64,000 bases of DNA from Defluviimonas salinarum (GCF_026013545.1 NZ_JAPDOG010000007.1:62001-126000), one strand, 5' to 3'. Positions 53,677 through 62,889 are shown, counted from the first letter of the stretch. Made by a program: numbers and translations. Notes: a model not told the origin generated them from the sequence alone.

Positions 53677-54405
53677 ATGACCAGGGCTGTCGAGCTTTAC
53701 TACTGGACCACGCCGAACGGCCGGAAGATCACCATCGCCCTCGAGGAGATGGGCCTGCCCTACAACGTCACCCTCGTGAACATCGGCAAGGGCGACCAGT
53801 TCGCGCCGGAGTTTCTCGCGATCTCGCCCAATGGCCGGATCCCGGCGATCGTCGATCCGGACGGGCCCGACGGCGCCCCGGTCTCGGTCTTCGAATCCGG
53901 GGCGATCCTGATGTATCTCGCGCGCAAGACCGGCCGTTTCCTTGGCACGACCGCGCGCGAGCAGATCGCCGTCGAGGAATGGCTGATGTGGCAGATGGGC
54001 GGCCTCGGCCCGATGGCGGGCCAAGCGCATCATTTCCTCGGCTACGCGCCGAAGTTCGATCCGCCGCAGGTGCTGCCCTATGCCCAGGATCGCTACCGGC
54101 GCGAGGTGGCCCGGCTCTACGACGTGCTCGACCGCCAGCTCGGGCAGCACGAGTTCGTCGCCGGCGACTTCCTTTCGATCGCCGATTTCGCGATCTACCC
54201 TTGGGCCGCGCGCTGGGAATTCCAGCAGCAGGTGCTCGATGACAAGCCCGACATGCGGCGCTGGTTCGAGATGATGACCGCGCGCCCCGCCGTCCAGCGC
54301 GGCATGGCTGTGGCCGCCGACAAGCGGAGCGACCTGCAATCCGACCGCAAGGCCCAGGAAATCCTGTTTCAGCAGCCAGCCAGCCCTAAGGTTCGTCGGG
54401 TGTAG
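53677..54405 (+). CDS. Glutathione S-transferase family protein (Nu/YghU-like)
   Basis: A 242-residue GST. The N-terminal thioredoxin-like domain has LYYWTTPNGRKITIALEEMGLPY, KGDQFAPEFLAISPNGRIPAIVDPDG and FESGAILMYLA; the C-terminal helical domain has VEEWLMWQMGGLGPMAGQAHHF. These are Ure2p/YghU-type motifs that bind one or two glutathiones and act as disulfide-bond reductases in studied cases. Its last 20 bases overlap the convergent cytochrome gene. Confidence 0.93.
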   Translation: MTRAVELYYWTTPNGRKITIALEEMGLPYNVTLVNIGKGDQFAPEFLAISPNGRIPAIVDPDGPDGAPVSVFESGAILMYLARKTGRFLGTTAREQIAVEEWLMWQMGGLGPMAGQAHHFLGYAPKFDPPQVLPYAQDRYRREVARLYDVLDRQLGQHEFVAGDFLSIADFAIYPWAARWEFQQQVLDDKPDMRRWFEMMTARPAVQRGMAVAADKRSDLQSDRKAQEILFQQPASPKVRRV

Positions 54406-54718
54406 CCGGCGTTCGATTTGAAACAGGCAGCCTGGAAAAGAATTCGACGATAGCCGCCCGCCCCTCCTCGTCGGGCGCATGATGTTTCGCGAGGAAGCTC
54501 GTCAATTCGTCGTATCCGGCCTTTTCGACATACCGGTTGACGAACGCCATCATCAGGATCGGGCTGTGGCAGGCCACACAACGCGCCCGGATGACGCGCA
54601 CCGTGAAATCGTGGTCAAACAACGTACCGCTATCCTGGGCGCGCAGCGGCTGAAGCGCCGCAACGAGCCCCAGCAGAAGCGCTGCACCCACGTTGGGAAT
54701 GTGTCCGAGCTTCACCAT
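54386..54718 (-). CDS. SorB-like periplasmic c-type cytochrome, small
   Basis: A 110-residue exported protein with a signal peptide (about 1-27) and one heme motif CVACH (47-51). The following RYVEKAGYDELTSFLAKHHAPDEEGRAAIVEFFSRL pattern resembles SorB-type cytochromes of sulfite dehydrogenases. No methionine follows residue 57, so the usual distal Met ligand is not evident; the HH in LAKHHAP could act instead. No SorA or molybdoprotein is nearby. It overlaps the GST 3' end. Confidence 0.75.
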   Translation of the reverse strand: MVKLGHIPNVGAALLLGLVAALQPLRAQDSGTLFDHDFTVRVIRARCVACHSPILMMAFVNRYVEKAGYDELTSFLAKHHAPDEEGRAAIVEFFSRLPVSNRTPATPDEP

Positions 54719-54916
54719 TTGCTCGCTCCGGCAAGGGCGGCGCGGTTCGCGCGAACACCCGATTGCCTCTCAAAGACGACATCCTAGGCCGATTTTCGGC
54801 GGGGTCACTGAGCCTGATCAGTCATCTTCCGCTGTTTGGGCAGATGCGCAGATCTCTCAGACGGACCGGGCGGTCCGGAGCGACCGCGTGATGCACGCCC
54901 GCCGTGCGCGCCGATC

Positions 54917-55522
54917 TCATCGCCCGTCCTTCTCCTCGATCCCGTAGCGTTTGAAGACGCCGCCCTGTGCCATGAAGAAGAAGAAGATCGCCGCGGTGAG
55001 GCCGAAGGTCTTGAAGTTGACCCAGGCCGCGTCCGACATCGTGCGCCAGATCACCTCGTTGAGGACCGCGAGCCCGCCGAAGAAGGCGGTGAGCCGGCGG
55101 GTGAGGATCATCCAGCCCTCGTGTTCGAGCGGCATCGCCTCCTCGAGGACCAGCGCGAGATAGGACTGGCCGCGCATCAGTCCCCAGCCGAGGATTCCGG
55201 CGAAGAGGAGGTAGATCAGCGTCGGCTTCATCTTGAAGAAGCGCTCGTCGTTGAACCAGACCGAGAGCCCGCCGAAGACGACGACCAGCACCAAAGTCGC
55301 GACCTGCATCGGCGAGAGCCGCCCGGTCAGGCGCCAGAGGATCAGCGTGGTCAGGATGAGAAGCGGCACGAAGCCCGCGGTGGCGAGGATGAAGCCGCCG
55401 TATTCGGTCCCGCCGATCGTGACGGTCTGGTCCTTGAGCCGCGTGAAGGCGGCGAAGAAGGCGATGACCGGACCGATCTCGAGCCCGAGTTTCAGCCACG
55501 GATTGATCTTTCTGCCGGCCAT
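54917..55522 (-). CDS. Septation protein A / inner membrane protein YciB
   Basis: A 201-residue IspZ/YciB family protein with five membrane helices. Family features are KLGLEIGPVIAFFAAF, LSVWFNDERFFKMKPTLIYLLFAGILGWG and LNEVIWR. It influences cell-envelope synthesis and division in other bacteria; the exact role is unsettled. It starts 6 bases after an EamA gene stop and forms a run with EamA and ftsY. Confidence 0.93.
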   Translation of the reverse strand: MAGRKINPWLKLGLEIGPVIAFFAAFTRLKDQTVTIGGTEYGGFILATAGFVPLLILTTLILWRLTGRLSPMQVATLVLVVVFGGLSVWFNDERFFKMKPTLIYLLFAGILGWGLMRGQSYLALVLEEAMPLEHEGWMILTRRLTAFFGGLAVLNEVIWRTMSDAAWVNFKTFGLTAAIFFFFMAQGGVFKRYGIEEKDGR

Positions 55523-55527
55523 GCGCC

Positions 55528-56427
55528 CTATCCTGTCAGTTTCACGATCACCGCGCCCGCGGCGATCAAGGTCATCAATGCGAGCCGGCGCGGGCCGACC
55601 CGGTCGCCGAGCATCACCCAGGCGATGAGGGCGGCGAAGACCGTCGAGGTCTCGCGCAACACCGCCGCCTCGCCGACGCTGTCGATCCGCGTCGCGAGGA
55701 GAATCGCCCCGAAGCTGAAATAGGCGACGAAGGCGCCGATGACACCCCTTTGCAGAAGGGGGACGATTTCCGAGGTCGGCAGGTAGCGCCAGCGCCGCCA
55801 TGTATAGACCGGCATGAAGATGCCGTCGATCAGGAAGAACCAGGCGAGGAAGGTGAAGGGATCGGCGGTGGCGCGGATGCCGTAGGCGTCATAGGTCGTG
55901 TAGAGTGCGACAAAGCCGCCGGTCAGCACCGCGAGCCCGAGTGCGGGCACCATCGTCTCGCGGTCGACGGTGATGGTGCGGAGGTTATAGATGGCGAGCC
56001 CGAAGATCCCCGCCATCAGGACGCCGACGCCGGCCCATTGCCCGGCGGTGAAATGCTCGCCGAAGAGGAGGCCCGCGCCGATCACCGCGAAGAACGGGCC
56101 GGTGCCGCGCACCACCGGGTAGACGACCGCATAGGCGCCGCGGCTGTAGGTCATGGCCTGGGCGATCTTGTAGCCGACATGGATCACAAAGGCGCCGGCG
56201 AAGATCGGCCACATGTGCGGCTCCGGCCAGGGCACGACGAGAAACGCGAAGGGCGCGGCGATGATCGCGTAGCTCGCGTCGATCGCGGCGCGGGAGAGCC
56301 AGGGGTCGTGGCGGCCCTTTTGCAGGGCGCCGAAGAGCGCGTGCAGGAAGGCGGCCATGAGTGCGAGACCGAGCGCCACATTGTGCCCGGCCGGAGTGCC
56401 TTCGAGCGAGACGAGCCAGGCGCTCAT
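55528..56427 (-). CDS. EamA/DMT-family transporter
   Basis: A 299-residue ten-helix transporter of the drug/metabolite superfamily, with GTGPFFAVIGAGLLFGEHFT and a matching C-terminal FAALIAWVMLGDRVGPRRL. Substrate is unknown. It lies between ftsY and septation protein A on the same strand. A G/C hairpin repeat ends ftsY transcription just before its start. Confidence 0.9.
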   Translation of the reverse strand: MSAWLVSLEGTPAGHNVALGLALMAAFLHALFGALQKGRHDPWLSRAAIDASYAIIAAPFAFLVVPWPEPHMWPIFAGAFVIHVGYKIAQAMTYSRGAYAVVYPVVRGTGPFFAVIGAGLLFGEHFTAGQWAGVGVLMAGIFGLAIYNLRTITVDRETMVPALGLAVLTGGFVALYTTYDAYGIRATADPFTFLAWFFLIDGIFMPVYTWRRWRYLPTSEIVPLLQRGVIGAFVAYFSFGAILLATRIDSVGEAAVLRETSTVFAALIAWVMLGDRVGPRRLALMTLIAAGAVIVKLTG

Positions 56428-56437
56428 GCCCCGGAGA

Positions 56438-56484
56438 CCGGGGGTTTCACCCCCGGACCCCCAGGGTATTTGGGCAATGAAGAA
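56438..56484. repeat. Intergenic G/C hairpin repeat, copy c
   Basis: 47 bp identical to copy d at 59970-60016. On the minus strand it reads from TTCTTCATTGCCCAAATACC into GGGGGTCCGGGGG, loop, CCCCCGG. It sits right after the ftsY stop and is likely a terminator. Confidence 0.85.
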
Positions 56485-56506
56485 ACCGGGAGGGTCATCG
56501 GGCAGG

Positions 56507-57751
56507 TCAGGCCTCGACACCCACGAGCGCGCGGGCGAAGTCCTCGGGATCGAAGGGCGCGAGGTCGTCGATCTTCTCGCCGACGCCGATCGCGTGTATT
56601 GGCAGGCCGAAGCGGTCGGCGAGGGCCACGAGGACGCCGCCCTTCGCGGTGCCGTCGAGCTTGGTCATGACGAGACCCGAGACGTCGGCAAGCTTGCGGA
56701 AGGTCTCGACCTGAGAAAGCGCGTTCTGCCCCGTCGTCGCGTCGAGCACGAGAAGCGTGTTGTGCGGCGCCGCCGGGTCCTTCTTGCGGATCACGCGGAC
56801 GATCTTGGCCAGCTCCTCCATCAGGTCCTGGCGGTTCTGCAAGCGCCCCGCCGTGTCGATCATCAGGAGGTCGGCGCCCTCTTCCTGCGCCCGTGTCATC
56901 GCGTCGAAGGCGAGGCTCGCGGGGTCGGAGCCCTCGGGCGCGGTCATCACCGGGACGCCGGCGCGCGTCCCCCAGACCTGGAGCTGCTCGACGGCGGCGG
57001 CGCGGAAGGTGTCGCCGGCGGCGATCACCACCTTTTTGCCGGCGGCGCGGAACTGGCTCGCGAGCTTGCCGATCGTCGTGGTCTTGCCCGAGCCGTTCAC
57101 GCCGACGACCAGCACCACTTGCGGCGTCGTCGCGTAGAGCGGCATCGGCCTGGCCACCGGCTCCATGATCCGGGCGATCTCGGATGCGAGCAGCGTCTTG
57201 ATCTCGGCGACCGAGAGCTTGCGGCCCATGCGGCCCTCGGCGAGGTTCGCGGCGACGCGGAGCGCGGTCTCGACCCCCATGTCGGACTGGATCAGCAGCT
57301 CCTCGAGGCTCTCGAGCATCGCGTCGTCGAGCACGCGGCGCGGAGCCGCAGGCGTGCCGCGGCCGAGAATGCGACCGAGGAATCCTGGCCGTGCGGCCGG
57401 CGCCGTCACGGCGATGCCGGCGAGGCTCTCGGGCAGTTCGGGCGGTGTGGGTCCGGGGATCTCGCCCGGTGCCGGGTCCGGGATCTCGGAGGGCGGCACC
57501 GGGGATTCGTCGGGCGGAGCGGACGGGGTCTCGGGACCGGGCTGCGGGATCTCGTGCGGTGTTGGGTCGGGGGCGGGTGGCAGGTCGGGTTCGGGCACGA
57601 TCTCGGGGAAGGGGTCCGGCTGCGGCTCCGGCGTCTGCGCGGGGTCGGACCGGGAGGGTTCGGCGGCTTCGGCAATGATCGCGTCCAGCCCCTCTTCGAG
57701 CTTCGAGGAGGATTTGAAGAGCTTGTCCTTGAGCTTGTTGAAGAATGACAT
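56507..57751 (-). CDS. ftsY: Signal recognition particle receptor FtsY
   Basis: A 414-residue SRP GTPase receptor directing ribosome-nascent-chain complexes to the inner membrane. Residues 30-110 are a Pro/Glu/Asp-rich acidic region with repeated EIP/PDP units. The NG domain follows, with GVNGSGKTTTIGKLA (G1), DTFRAAAVEQL, IDTAGRLQNR (G3), TKLDGTAKGG (G4) and GVGEKIDDLAPF. Length and start are normal for FtsY. Confidence 0.97.
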   Translation of the reverse strand: MSFFNKLKDKLFKSSSKLEEGLDAIIAEAAEPSRSDPAQTPEPQPDPFPEIVPEPDLPPAPDPTPHEIPQPGPETPSAPPDESPVPPSEIPDPAPGEIPGPTPPELPESLAGIAVTAPAARPGFLGRILGRGTPAAPRRVLDDAMLESLEELLIQSDMGVETALRVAANLAEGRMGRKLSVAEIKTLLASEIARIMEPVARPMPLYATTPQVVLVVGVNGSGKTTTIGKLASQFRAAGKKVVIAAGDTFRAAAVEQLQVWGTRAGVPVMTAPEGSDPASLAFDAMTRAQEEGADLLMIDTAGRLQNRQDLMEELAKIVRVIRKKDPAAPHNTLLVLDATTGQNALSQVETFRKLADVSGLVMTKLDGTAKGGVLVALADRFGLPIHAIGVGEKIDDLAPFDPEDFARALVGVEA

Positions 57752-57954
57752 CGGCAGCCCCGGCTGATCTTACGCTGCCCCCCACCTAGTGCTTTCGGGC
57801 ACGCGATGGAAGGGTCAGCTGCCGCACGGCCGCCAAGACGGCATTTCGAACGGCGCGGAACACGCCTGCCGTCGGCAGGGAAGCGGGGGCGAAATCGCGC
57901 GAATGTGTCGCGGCCGCCAAGATTTTGCCAAGAATTTCCCGTATTCAGGCCCAG

Positions 57955-59451
57955 ATGAAACATCTGGTCCGCTTTCCCTGGCCGCGACGCCACAGAAACG
58001 CTCCGGGAGTCGGACCTTCGACGCCTGGAGCCGGCCCGGCTCTGGCGGGCCTTGCCGCCGGGCCGGACGAGGCGCACGACGATGCAGCGACGATGGAGGC
58101 CGTGCTCTCGGCGCTGACGGGCGAGGCGGAACCCGTTCGAGCCGGAACCACATTGGAAACGGACAGCGAAGACGCACCGGCCGTGACGGTGAAGCTTCCG
58201 GACCGCATGCCGCGGGAAAAACCAGACGGCGCGGAGGGCGCGGCGGCCGGCAGCGACGCTTCGGGCCCGGCTGAGGCCCGGGGGAGCTCCGCCACTGCGC
58301 TGGATGAGGCGATCGCCGCGACAGTGGCGGGCGCCCCGACCGGGACCGCACCTGTTGGCGCGGCGGCAACGCTTGCCGGGCGGGTCCGCGCCGCCTGGGC
58401 GCCGTGGCGACCGCTGCGGCCGTTCCTCTTGGCGACGCTGGCGCCGGTTCCGGTGCTCGTCCTCGCCGGGTTTTTCGGGGGGCTCTGGAGTCTTGCCGCG
58501 TTGCTCTGCATGACGGGCCTGCTCCATGCGATCGACGCCGTGGCGCTGCGGCGCGGGCTTTCCGCGCCCGGACAGGTGCCTGCGAGGATGGCCGACCGGC
58601 TGTCGCTGCTGCTCGCGGGGTTGCATTTCCTGCTCCTGCCCTTCGCGGTCTGGGTGCTGACCGGGGCGACGGGGCTCGGATTTCTCGACGGGATGGCGAC
58701 CCTGCTCGCCTTCGGGCTCTGGTTCGGGCAGGTTTCCAACTCGAACGCGCACGAACTGATCCACCGCGCCGAGCGGCGGCTCTTCCGGACCGGGATGTGG
58801 GTCTATATCTCGCTGCTCTTTGGCCATCACACCTCGGCCCACCGGCTGGTCCACCACCGGTTCGTGGCCACGACCGACGATCCCAACACCGCGGCGGCGG
58901 GCGAGAGCTTCTATCTCTTCGCCGCCCGCGCCTGGCCCGGCGCCTTCGTCGCCGGATACGAGATGGAGGCGCATCGCCGGGTGGCGCGCCAGGGCCGGAG
59001 CCTCTTCGATCCGCATCCCTACGCGGTCTACGTCGCCGGTGGCACCCTCTGGGTCGTCGCGATCCTCGCCGCCTTCGGCCTCGACGGGCTGCTGGCCTAC
59101 CTGCTGCTTTGCGCCCATGCGCAGGTCCAGCTCCTGCTTTCGGACTATGTGCAGCACTACGGGCTCCTGCGCCGCGAATTGCCGTCCGGCGCGCTTGAAC
59201 CGGCCGGCATCCGGCACAGCTGGGACGCGCCGCATCCGGTCTCTGGGCTGATGATGCTGAACGCGCCGCGCCATGCCGATCACCATTCCCACCCGGCACG
59301 GCGCTATCCGGACCTCAGGCTGTCGGCCGGCGGGCAGGCGCCGCTCCTGCCCTATTCGCTGCCGGTAATGGCGACGATCGCGCTCGTGCCGCCGCTGTGG
59401 CACCGGATCATGGACCGGCGGCTTGCGCGGCTCGGCCTTGCCGGCGACTGA
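57955..59451 (+). CDS. AlkB-like alkane 1-monooxygenase family protein with long N-terminal extension
   Basis: A 498-residue membrane di-iron hydroxylase-like protein. The histidine boxes are HELIH (266-270), HHTSAHRLVHH (291-301) and HADHHSH (440-446), with NAPRHADHHSHPARRYP as in AlkB. DYVQHYGLLR matches the NYxxHYGL family signature. AlkB oxidises medium-chain alkanes with rubredoxin electrons. Residues about 1-140 are a low-complexity Ala/Pro/Asp/Glu-rich extension, not part of the usual 400-residue enzyme. No rubredoxin gene is nearby. The ATG at 57955 is tentative. Confidence 0.85.
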   Translation: MKHLVRFPWPRRHRNAPGVGPSTPGAGPALAGLAAGPDEAHDDAATMEAVLSALTGEAEPVRAGTTLETDSEDAPAVTVKLPDRMPREKPDGAEGAAAGSDASGPAEARGSSATALDEAIAATVAGAPTGTAPVGAAATLAGRVRAAWAPWRPLRPFLLATLAPVPVLVLAGFFGGLWSLAALLCMTGLLHAIDAVALRRGLSAPGQVPARMADRLSLLLAGLHFLLLPFAVWVLTGATGLGFLDGMATLLAFGLWFGQVSNSNAHELIHRAERRLFRTGMWVYISLLFGHHTSAHRLVHHRFVATTDDPNTAAAGESFYLFAARAWPGAFVAGYEMEAHRRVARQGRSLFDPHPYAVYVAGGTLWVVAILAAFGLDGLLAYLLLCAHAQVQLLLSDYVQHYGLLRRELPSGALEPAGIRHSWDAPHPVSGLMMLNAPRHADHHSHPARRYPDLRLSAGGQAPLLPYSLPVMATIALVPPLWHRIMDRRLARLGLAGD

Positions 59452-59524
59452 GCTCCGGGGGCTGGCCGGTGGCGCCGGCATCTGCCATTCTGAACGGGCA
59501 CTGCCCCGGTCGAGGAGGCTTGCC

Positions 59525-59932
59525 ATGCGCTGGGCCGCCCTGCTTCTTGCGATCTCGTTCGCCACGGCGCCCGCCGTCGCGGCCGAGCCCGGCGCGCCGC
59601 TCGATGCGGCCGGGTTCGACGCGCTCACGGTGGGGCGGACGCTCTACTACAATTCCGGCGGCCAGCCCTATGGCGTCGAGCAGTATCTGCCGGGCCGCAA
59701 GGTGGTCTGGGCGTTTCTCGGCGACGATTGCCGCAAGGGCGAGTGGTACGAGGAAGGGGGCTTCATCTGCTTCGTCTACGAGGACAATCCCTCGCCGCAA
59801 TGCTGGACCTTCTGGGACAGCGACGAAGGCCTCGTGGCGCGGTTTCGCGGCGATCCGGAGGGGCTGCCGCTGATCGCGGTCGAACAGAGCCCCGAGCCGA
59901 TGCAGTGCCTCGGGCCGAATGTCGGGGTGTGA
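59525..59932 (+). CDS. Hypothetical exported protein
   Basis: A 135-residue protein with a Sec signal (residues 1-20, ending VAAEPG) and a mature domain carrying three cysteines (DDCRKGE, GFICFVY, SPQCWTFW) plus a fourth near the end (MQCLGP). The pattern GRTLYYNSGGQPYGVEQYLPGRKVVW has the look of small Rhodobacteraceae periplasmic proteins; I do not recognise a family. Start ATG 59525 is chosen for the signal peptide. Confidence 0.75.
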   Translation: MRWAALLLAISFATAPAVAAEPGAPLDAAGFDALTVGRTLYYNSGGQPYGVEQYLPGRKVVWAFLGDDCRKGEWYEEGGFICFVYEDNPSPQCWTFWDSDEGLVARFRGDPEGLPLIAVEQSPEPMQCLGPNVGV

Positions 59933-59969
59933 GCGGGGTTTCGGCCTCGGCTCTGCCGCGGCCGACCCG

Positions 59970-60016
59970 CCGGGGGTTTCACCCCCGGACCCCCAGGGTA
60001 TTTGGGCAATGAAGAA
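59970..60016. repeat. Intergenic G/C hairpin repeat, copy d
   Basis: 47 bp identical to copy c at 56438-56484. It lies between the stop codons of the convergent exported-protein gene and xseA, and on the minus strand follows xseA. The left flank (59945-59969) also resembles the left flank of copy e. Confidence 0.85.
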
Positions 60017-60025
60017 GCCTCAGGG

Positions 60026-61525
60026 TCAGAACAGGCTGCCCTGATCGGGCGGCTCGGATTTCGCGCGCTTCGGTTTCGGCGCGGATCCGGCGAGGACCGG
60101 CAGGCGTCCGTCCTGGAACTCGATCTCGAGCTGGGCGGCGGTTTCGGCGGCCTGCCGCGTGGTGACGACGGCGCCTTCGGCGCGGATCACCGCGTAGCCG
60201 CGTTTCAGCGTCTCGGTGTAGCCAAGTGTCTGGCGCATGCGGTCGGCGGTGGCCAGCCGTTCCGCGAGCCCGTCGAGCCGCAGGCGTTCGGCGGTGGCGA
60301 GTCGCCGCGCGAGCGTGACGAGATCGGCGCGGCGGCGGCTGTTTTCACGGGCCGCATCGCGCCTGAGGCGGGCGAGTGCGGGCGCGAGGCGCTCGGCGAA
60401 GGTGGCGAAATGGCGCCGTTCACGGGCGATGAGGCCGGCGAGGATGCCGGGATGGAGGCGGCCGGCGACCGAGTTGAAGCCGGCGCGCTTGCGGGTGGCG
60501 GCGGCGTGGAGCGCGGGGCCGAGCCGGTCGGACCAGAGGTCGAGGCCCTGCCGCGCGGGATCGAGCAGCGTCTCGGGCCGGCCGAGTGCGCGGGAAAGGT
60601 CGGCGAGGCGCTGGCGGCGCTGGTCGAGGCGCTGGGTCAGCGCGCGCGAGAGCCGGGCGCCCTGGTCGGCGGTCCAGCTCAGGAGCTCCAGGCGGACCGG
60701 CACCGCCATCTCGGCCGCCGCCGTGGGCGTCGGCGCGCGGCGGTCGGCGGCGTGGTCGATGAGCGTGGTGTCGGTCTCGTGGCCAACGGCGGAAATCAGC
60801 GGGATCCGGCTTTCGGCGGTGGCGCGGACCACGATCTCCTCGTTGAAGCCCCAGAGGTCCTCGAGCGAGCCGCCGCCGCGGGCGACGATCAGGAGATCGG
60901 GGCGCGGGATCGCGCCGCCGGGGGTGAGCGCATTGAAACCGCGGATCGCGGCGGCGACCTCGGGGGCGCATTTCTCGCCCTGCACCGCCACCGGCCAGAT
61001 CAGCACCTTGCGGGGAAAGCGGTCGCGCAGGCGGTGGAGGATGTCGCGGATGACGGCACCCGAGGGCGAGGTGACGACGCCGATGACCTCGGGCAGGTAG
61101 GGAATCGGCTGCTTCCGTTCGGGCGCGAAGAGGCCCTCGGCCGTGAGCGCCGCTTTGCGCTTTTCCAGCATCAGCATCAGGGCGCCCATGCCCGCGGGCG
61201 CGATATCCTCGACGATGAGCTGGTATTTCGACTGGCCGGGGAAGGTGGTGAGGCGGCCGGTGGCGATGACCTCCATCCCCTCCTCGGGTCGGACCGAAAG
61301 CCGGGCGGCCTGGCCCTTCCAAGAGACCGCGGCGATCACCGCGCGGTCGTCCTTGAGGTCGAAATAGACATGGCCCGACGACGGCCGCGAGACGCGGCCG
61401 ATCTCGCCGCGGACCCGGACATGGCCGAACTCGCCCTCGATCACGCGCTTCACGGCGCCGGAGATTTCCGAGACGGTGAATTCGGGGGCGTTGCCGCCCT
61501 GTTCGTCGTTTTCGAAGATGTCCAT
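60026..61525 (-). CDS. xseA: Exodeoxyribonuclease VII large subunit
   Basis: Catalytic subunit of exonuclease VII, degrading single-stranded DNA. The 499-residue protein begins with an OB-fold (ISGAVKRVIEGEFGHVRVRGEIGRVSRPSSGHVYFDLKD), followed by the catalytic Pfam XseA region with GVVTSPSGAVIRDI, RGGGSLEDLWGFN and SAVGHETDTTLIDHAADRRAPTPTAAAE, and a coiled-coil, Arg-rich C-terminal section. XseB is not in the window. Confidence 0.97.
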   Translation of the reverse strand: MDIFENDEQGGNAPEFTVSEISGAVKRVIEGEFGHVRVRGEIGRVSRPSSGHVYFDLKDDRAVIAAVSWKGQAARLSVRPEEGMEVIATGRLTTFPGQSKYQLIVEDIAPAGMGALMLMLEKRKAALTAEGLFAPERKQPIPYLPEVIGVVTSPSGAVIRDILHRLRDRFPRKVLIWPVAVQGEKCAPEVAAAIRGFNALTPGGAIPRPDLLIVARGGGSLEDLWGFNEEIVVRATAESRIPLISAVGHETDTTLIDHAADRRAPTPTAAAEMAVPVRLELLSWTADQGARLSRALTQRLDQRRQRLADLSRALGRPETLLDPARQGLDLWSDRLGPALHAAATRKRAGFNSVAGRLHPGILAGLIARERRHFATFAERLAPALARLRRDAARENSRRRADLVTLARRLATAERLRLDGLAERLATADRMRQTLGYTETLKRGYAVIRAEGAVVTTRQAAETAAQLEIEFQDGRLPVLAGSAPKPKRAKSEPPDQGSLF

Positions 61526-61593
61526 GGGTCCGCTTGTATCCTCTGCGGGGCGACCTTAGAACGCCCGGCAGGCAAGGCCAAGCGGGGGCGGAC

Positions 61594-62856
61594 ATGAACA
61601 TTCTCATTCTCGGCGGCGGCGGGCGGGAACACAGCCTGGCCTGGGCAGTCAAGCAGAACCCGAAATGCGACCGGCTCATCGTGGCGCCGGGCAATGCCGG
61701 GACCGCGATGCTGGCCGAATGCGCCGATCTCGACATTCTCGACGGCGCGGCGGTGGTCACCTTCGCCGAGGAGAACGCGGTCGATTTCGTCATCGTCGGG
61801 CCCGAGGCGCCGCTGGCGGCCGGGGTGGCGGATGCGCTGCGCGCCGCGGGGATCCTGACCTTCGGGCCGTCCGCGGCGGCGGCGCGGCTCGAGGCTTCGA
61901 AGGGCTTCACCAAGGAGATCTGCGACGCTTCCGGTGCGCCTACAGCGGGCTACGCGCGCTTCACCGACCGCGCGGCGGCCGAGGATTACATCCGGGTCCA
62001 GGGGGCGCCGATCGTGGTGAAGGCCGACGGGCTCGCCGCCGGCAAGGGCGTGATCGTGGCGATGACCGAGGCGGAGGCGCTGGCCGCCGTCGCCGACATG
62101 TTCGGCGGCGAGTTCGGGGAAGCCGGCGCCGAGGTGGTGATCGAGGAGTTCATGGACGGCGAGGAGGCCTCGCTCTTCGTTCTCTGCGACGGCAAGGACG
62201 TGCTCGCGGTGGGGACCGCGCAGGATCACAAGCGGGTGGGCGACGGCGACACCGGGCCCAATACCGGCGGCATGGGCGCCTATTCGCCGGCGCCAGTCCT
62301 GTCGGAGGCGGTCCTCGATCAGGCGATGGCGGAGATCGTGCGCCCCACCGTCGCCGAGATGGCGCGGCGCGGCACGCCGTTCCAGGGCGTTCTCTATGCC
62401 GGCCTCATGATCGAGGACGGGCGGGCGCGGCTCGTCGAGTACAACGTGCGCTTCGGCGATCCGGAGTGCCAGGTGCTGATGATGCGATTGGGTGCACAGG
62501 CCTTCGATCTCATTCATGCCTGCGCCGAGGGGCGGCTGGGCGAGATGCAGGTGACCTGGGCCTCGGATCACGCGCTGACGGTGGTGATGGCGGCGGCAGG
62601 CTATCCCGGCGCCTATGGCAAGGGGTCGCAGATCCGCGGGCTCGAGGAGTTGCCGGAGGATTCGAGCCACATGGTCTTTCATGCCGGGACGGCGGGGCGC
62701 GACGGTTCGGTCGTGGCCTCGGGCGGGCGGGTGCTGAACGTCACCGCGCGGGGCGCGACCCTGGCCGAGGCACGGGACCGGGCCTACGGGATGGTCGATG
62801 CGATCGACTGGCCGGGCGGGTTCTGCCGGCGCGATATCGGCTGGCGGGCGCTTTAG
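61594..62856 (+). CDS. purD: Phosphoribosylamine-glycine ligase
   Basis: ATP-grasp enzyme joining phosphoribosylamine and glycine in de novo purine synthesis. The 420-residue protein begins MNILILGGGGREHSLAWAV and has KADGLAAGKGV, AQDHKRVGDGDTGPNTGGMGAYSPAP, and LVEYNVRFGDPECQ. It is divergent from xseA with 68 bases between starts. Standard length and full motif set. Confidence 0.98.
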   Translation: MNILILGGGGREHSLAWAVKQNPKCDRLIVAPGNAGTAMLAECADLDILDGAAVVTFAEENAVDFVIVGPEAPLAAGVADALRAAGILTFGPSAAAARLEASKGFTKEICDASGAPTAGYARFTDRAAAEDYIRVQGAPIVVKADGLAAGKGVIVAMTEAEALAAVADMFGGEFGEAGAEVVIEEFMDGEEASLFVLCDGKDVLAVGTAQDHKRVGDGDTGPNTGGMGAYSPAPVLSEAVLDQAMAEIVRPTVAEMARRGTPFQGVLYAGLMIEDGRARLVEYNVRFGDPECQVLMMRLGAQAFDLIHACAEGRLGEMQVTWASDHALTVVMAAAGYPGAYGKGSQIRGLEELPEDSSHMVFHAGTAGRDGSVVASGGRVLNVTARGATLAEARDRAYGMVDAIDWPGGFCRRDIGWRAL

Positions 62857-62889
62857 GATTTCGACCTCGGCTGTGCCTCGGCCGACCCG

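Noticed and set aside
57480-57680. Pro/Glu-rich repeats in ftsY considered as a possible novel domain.
   Set aside because: FtsY proteins commonly have variable acidic N-terminal regions; the NG domain is complete.
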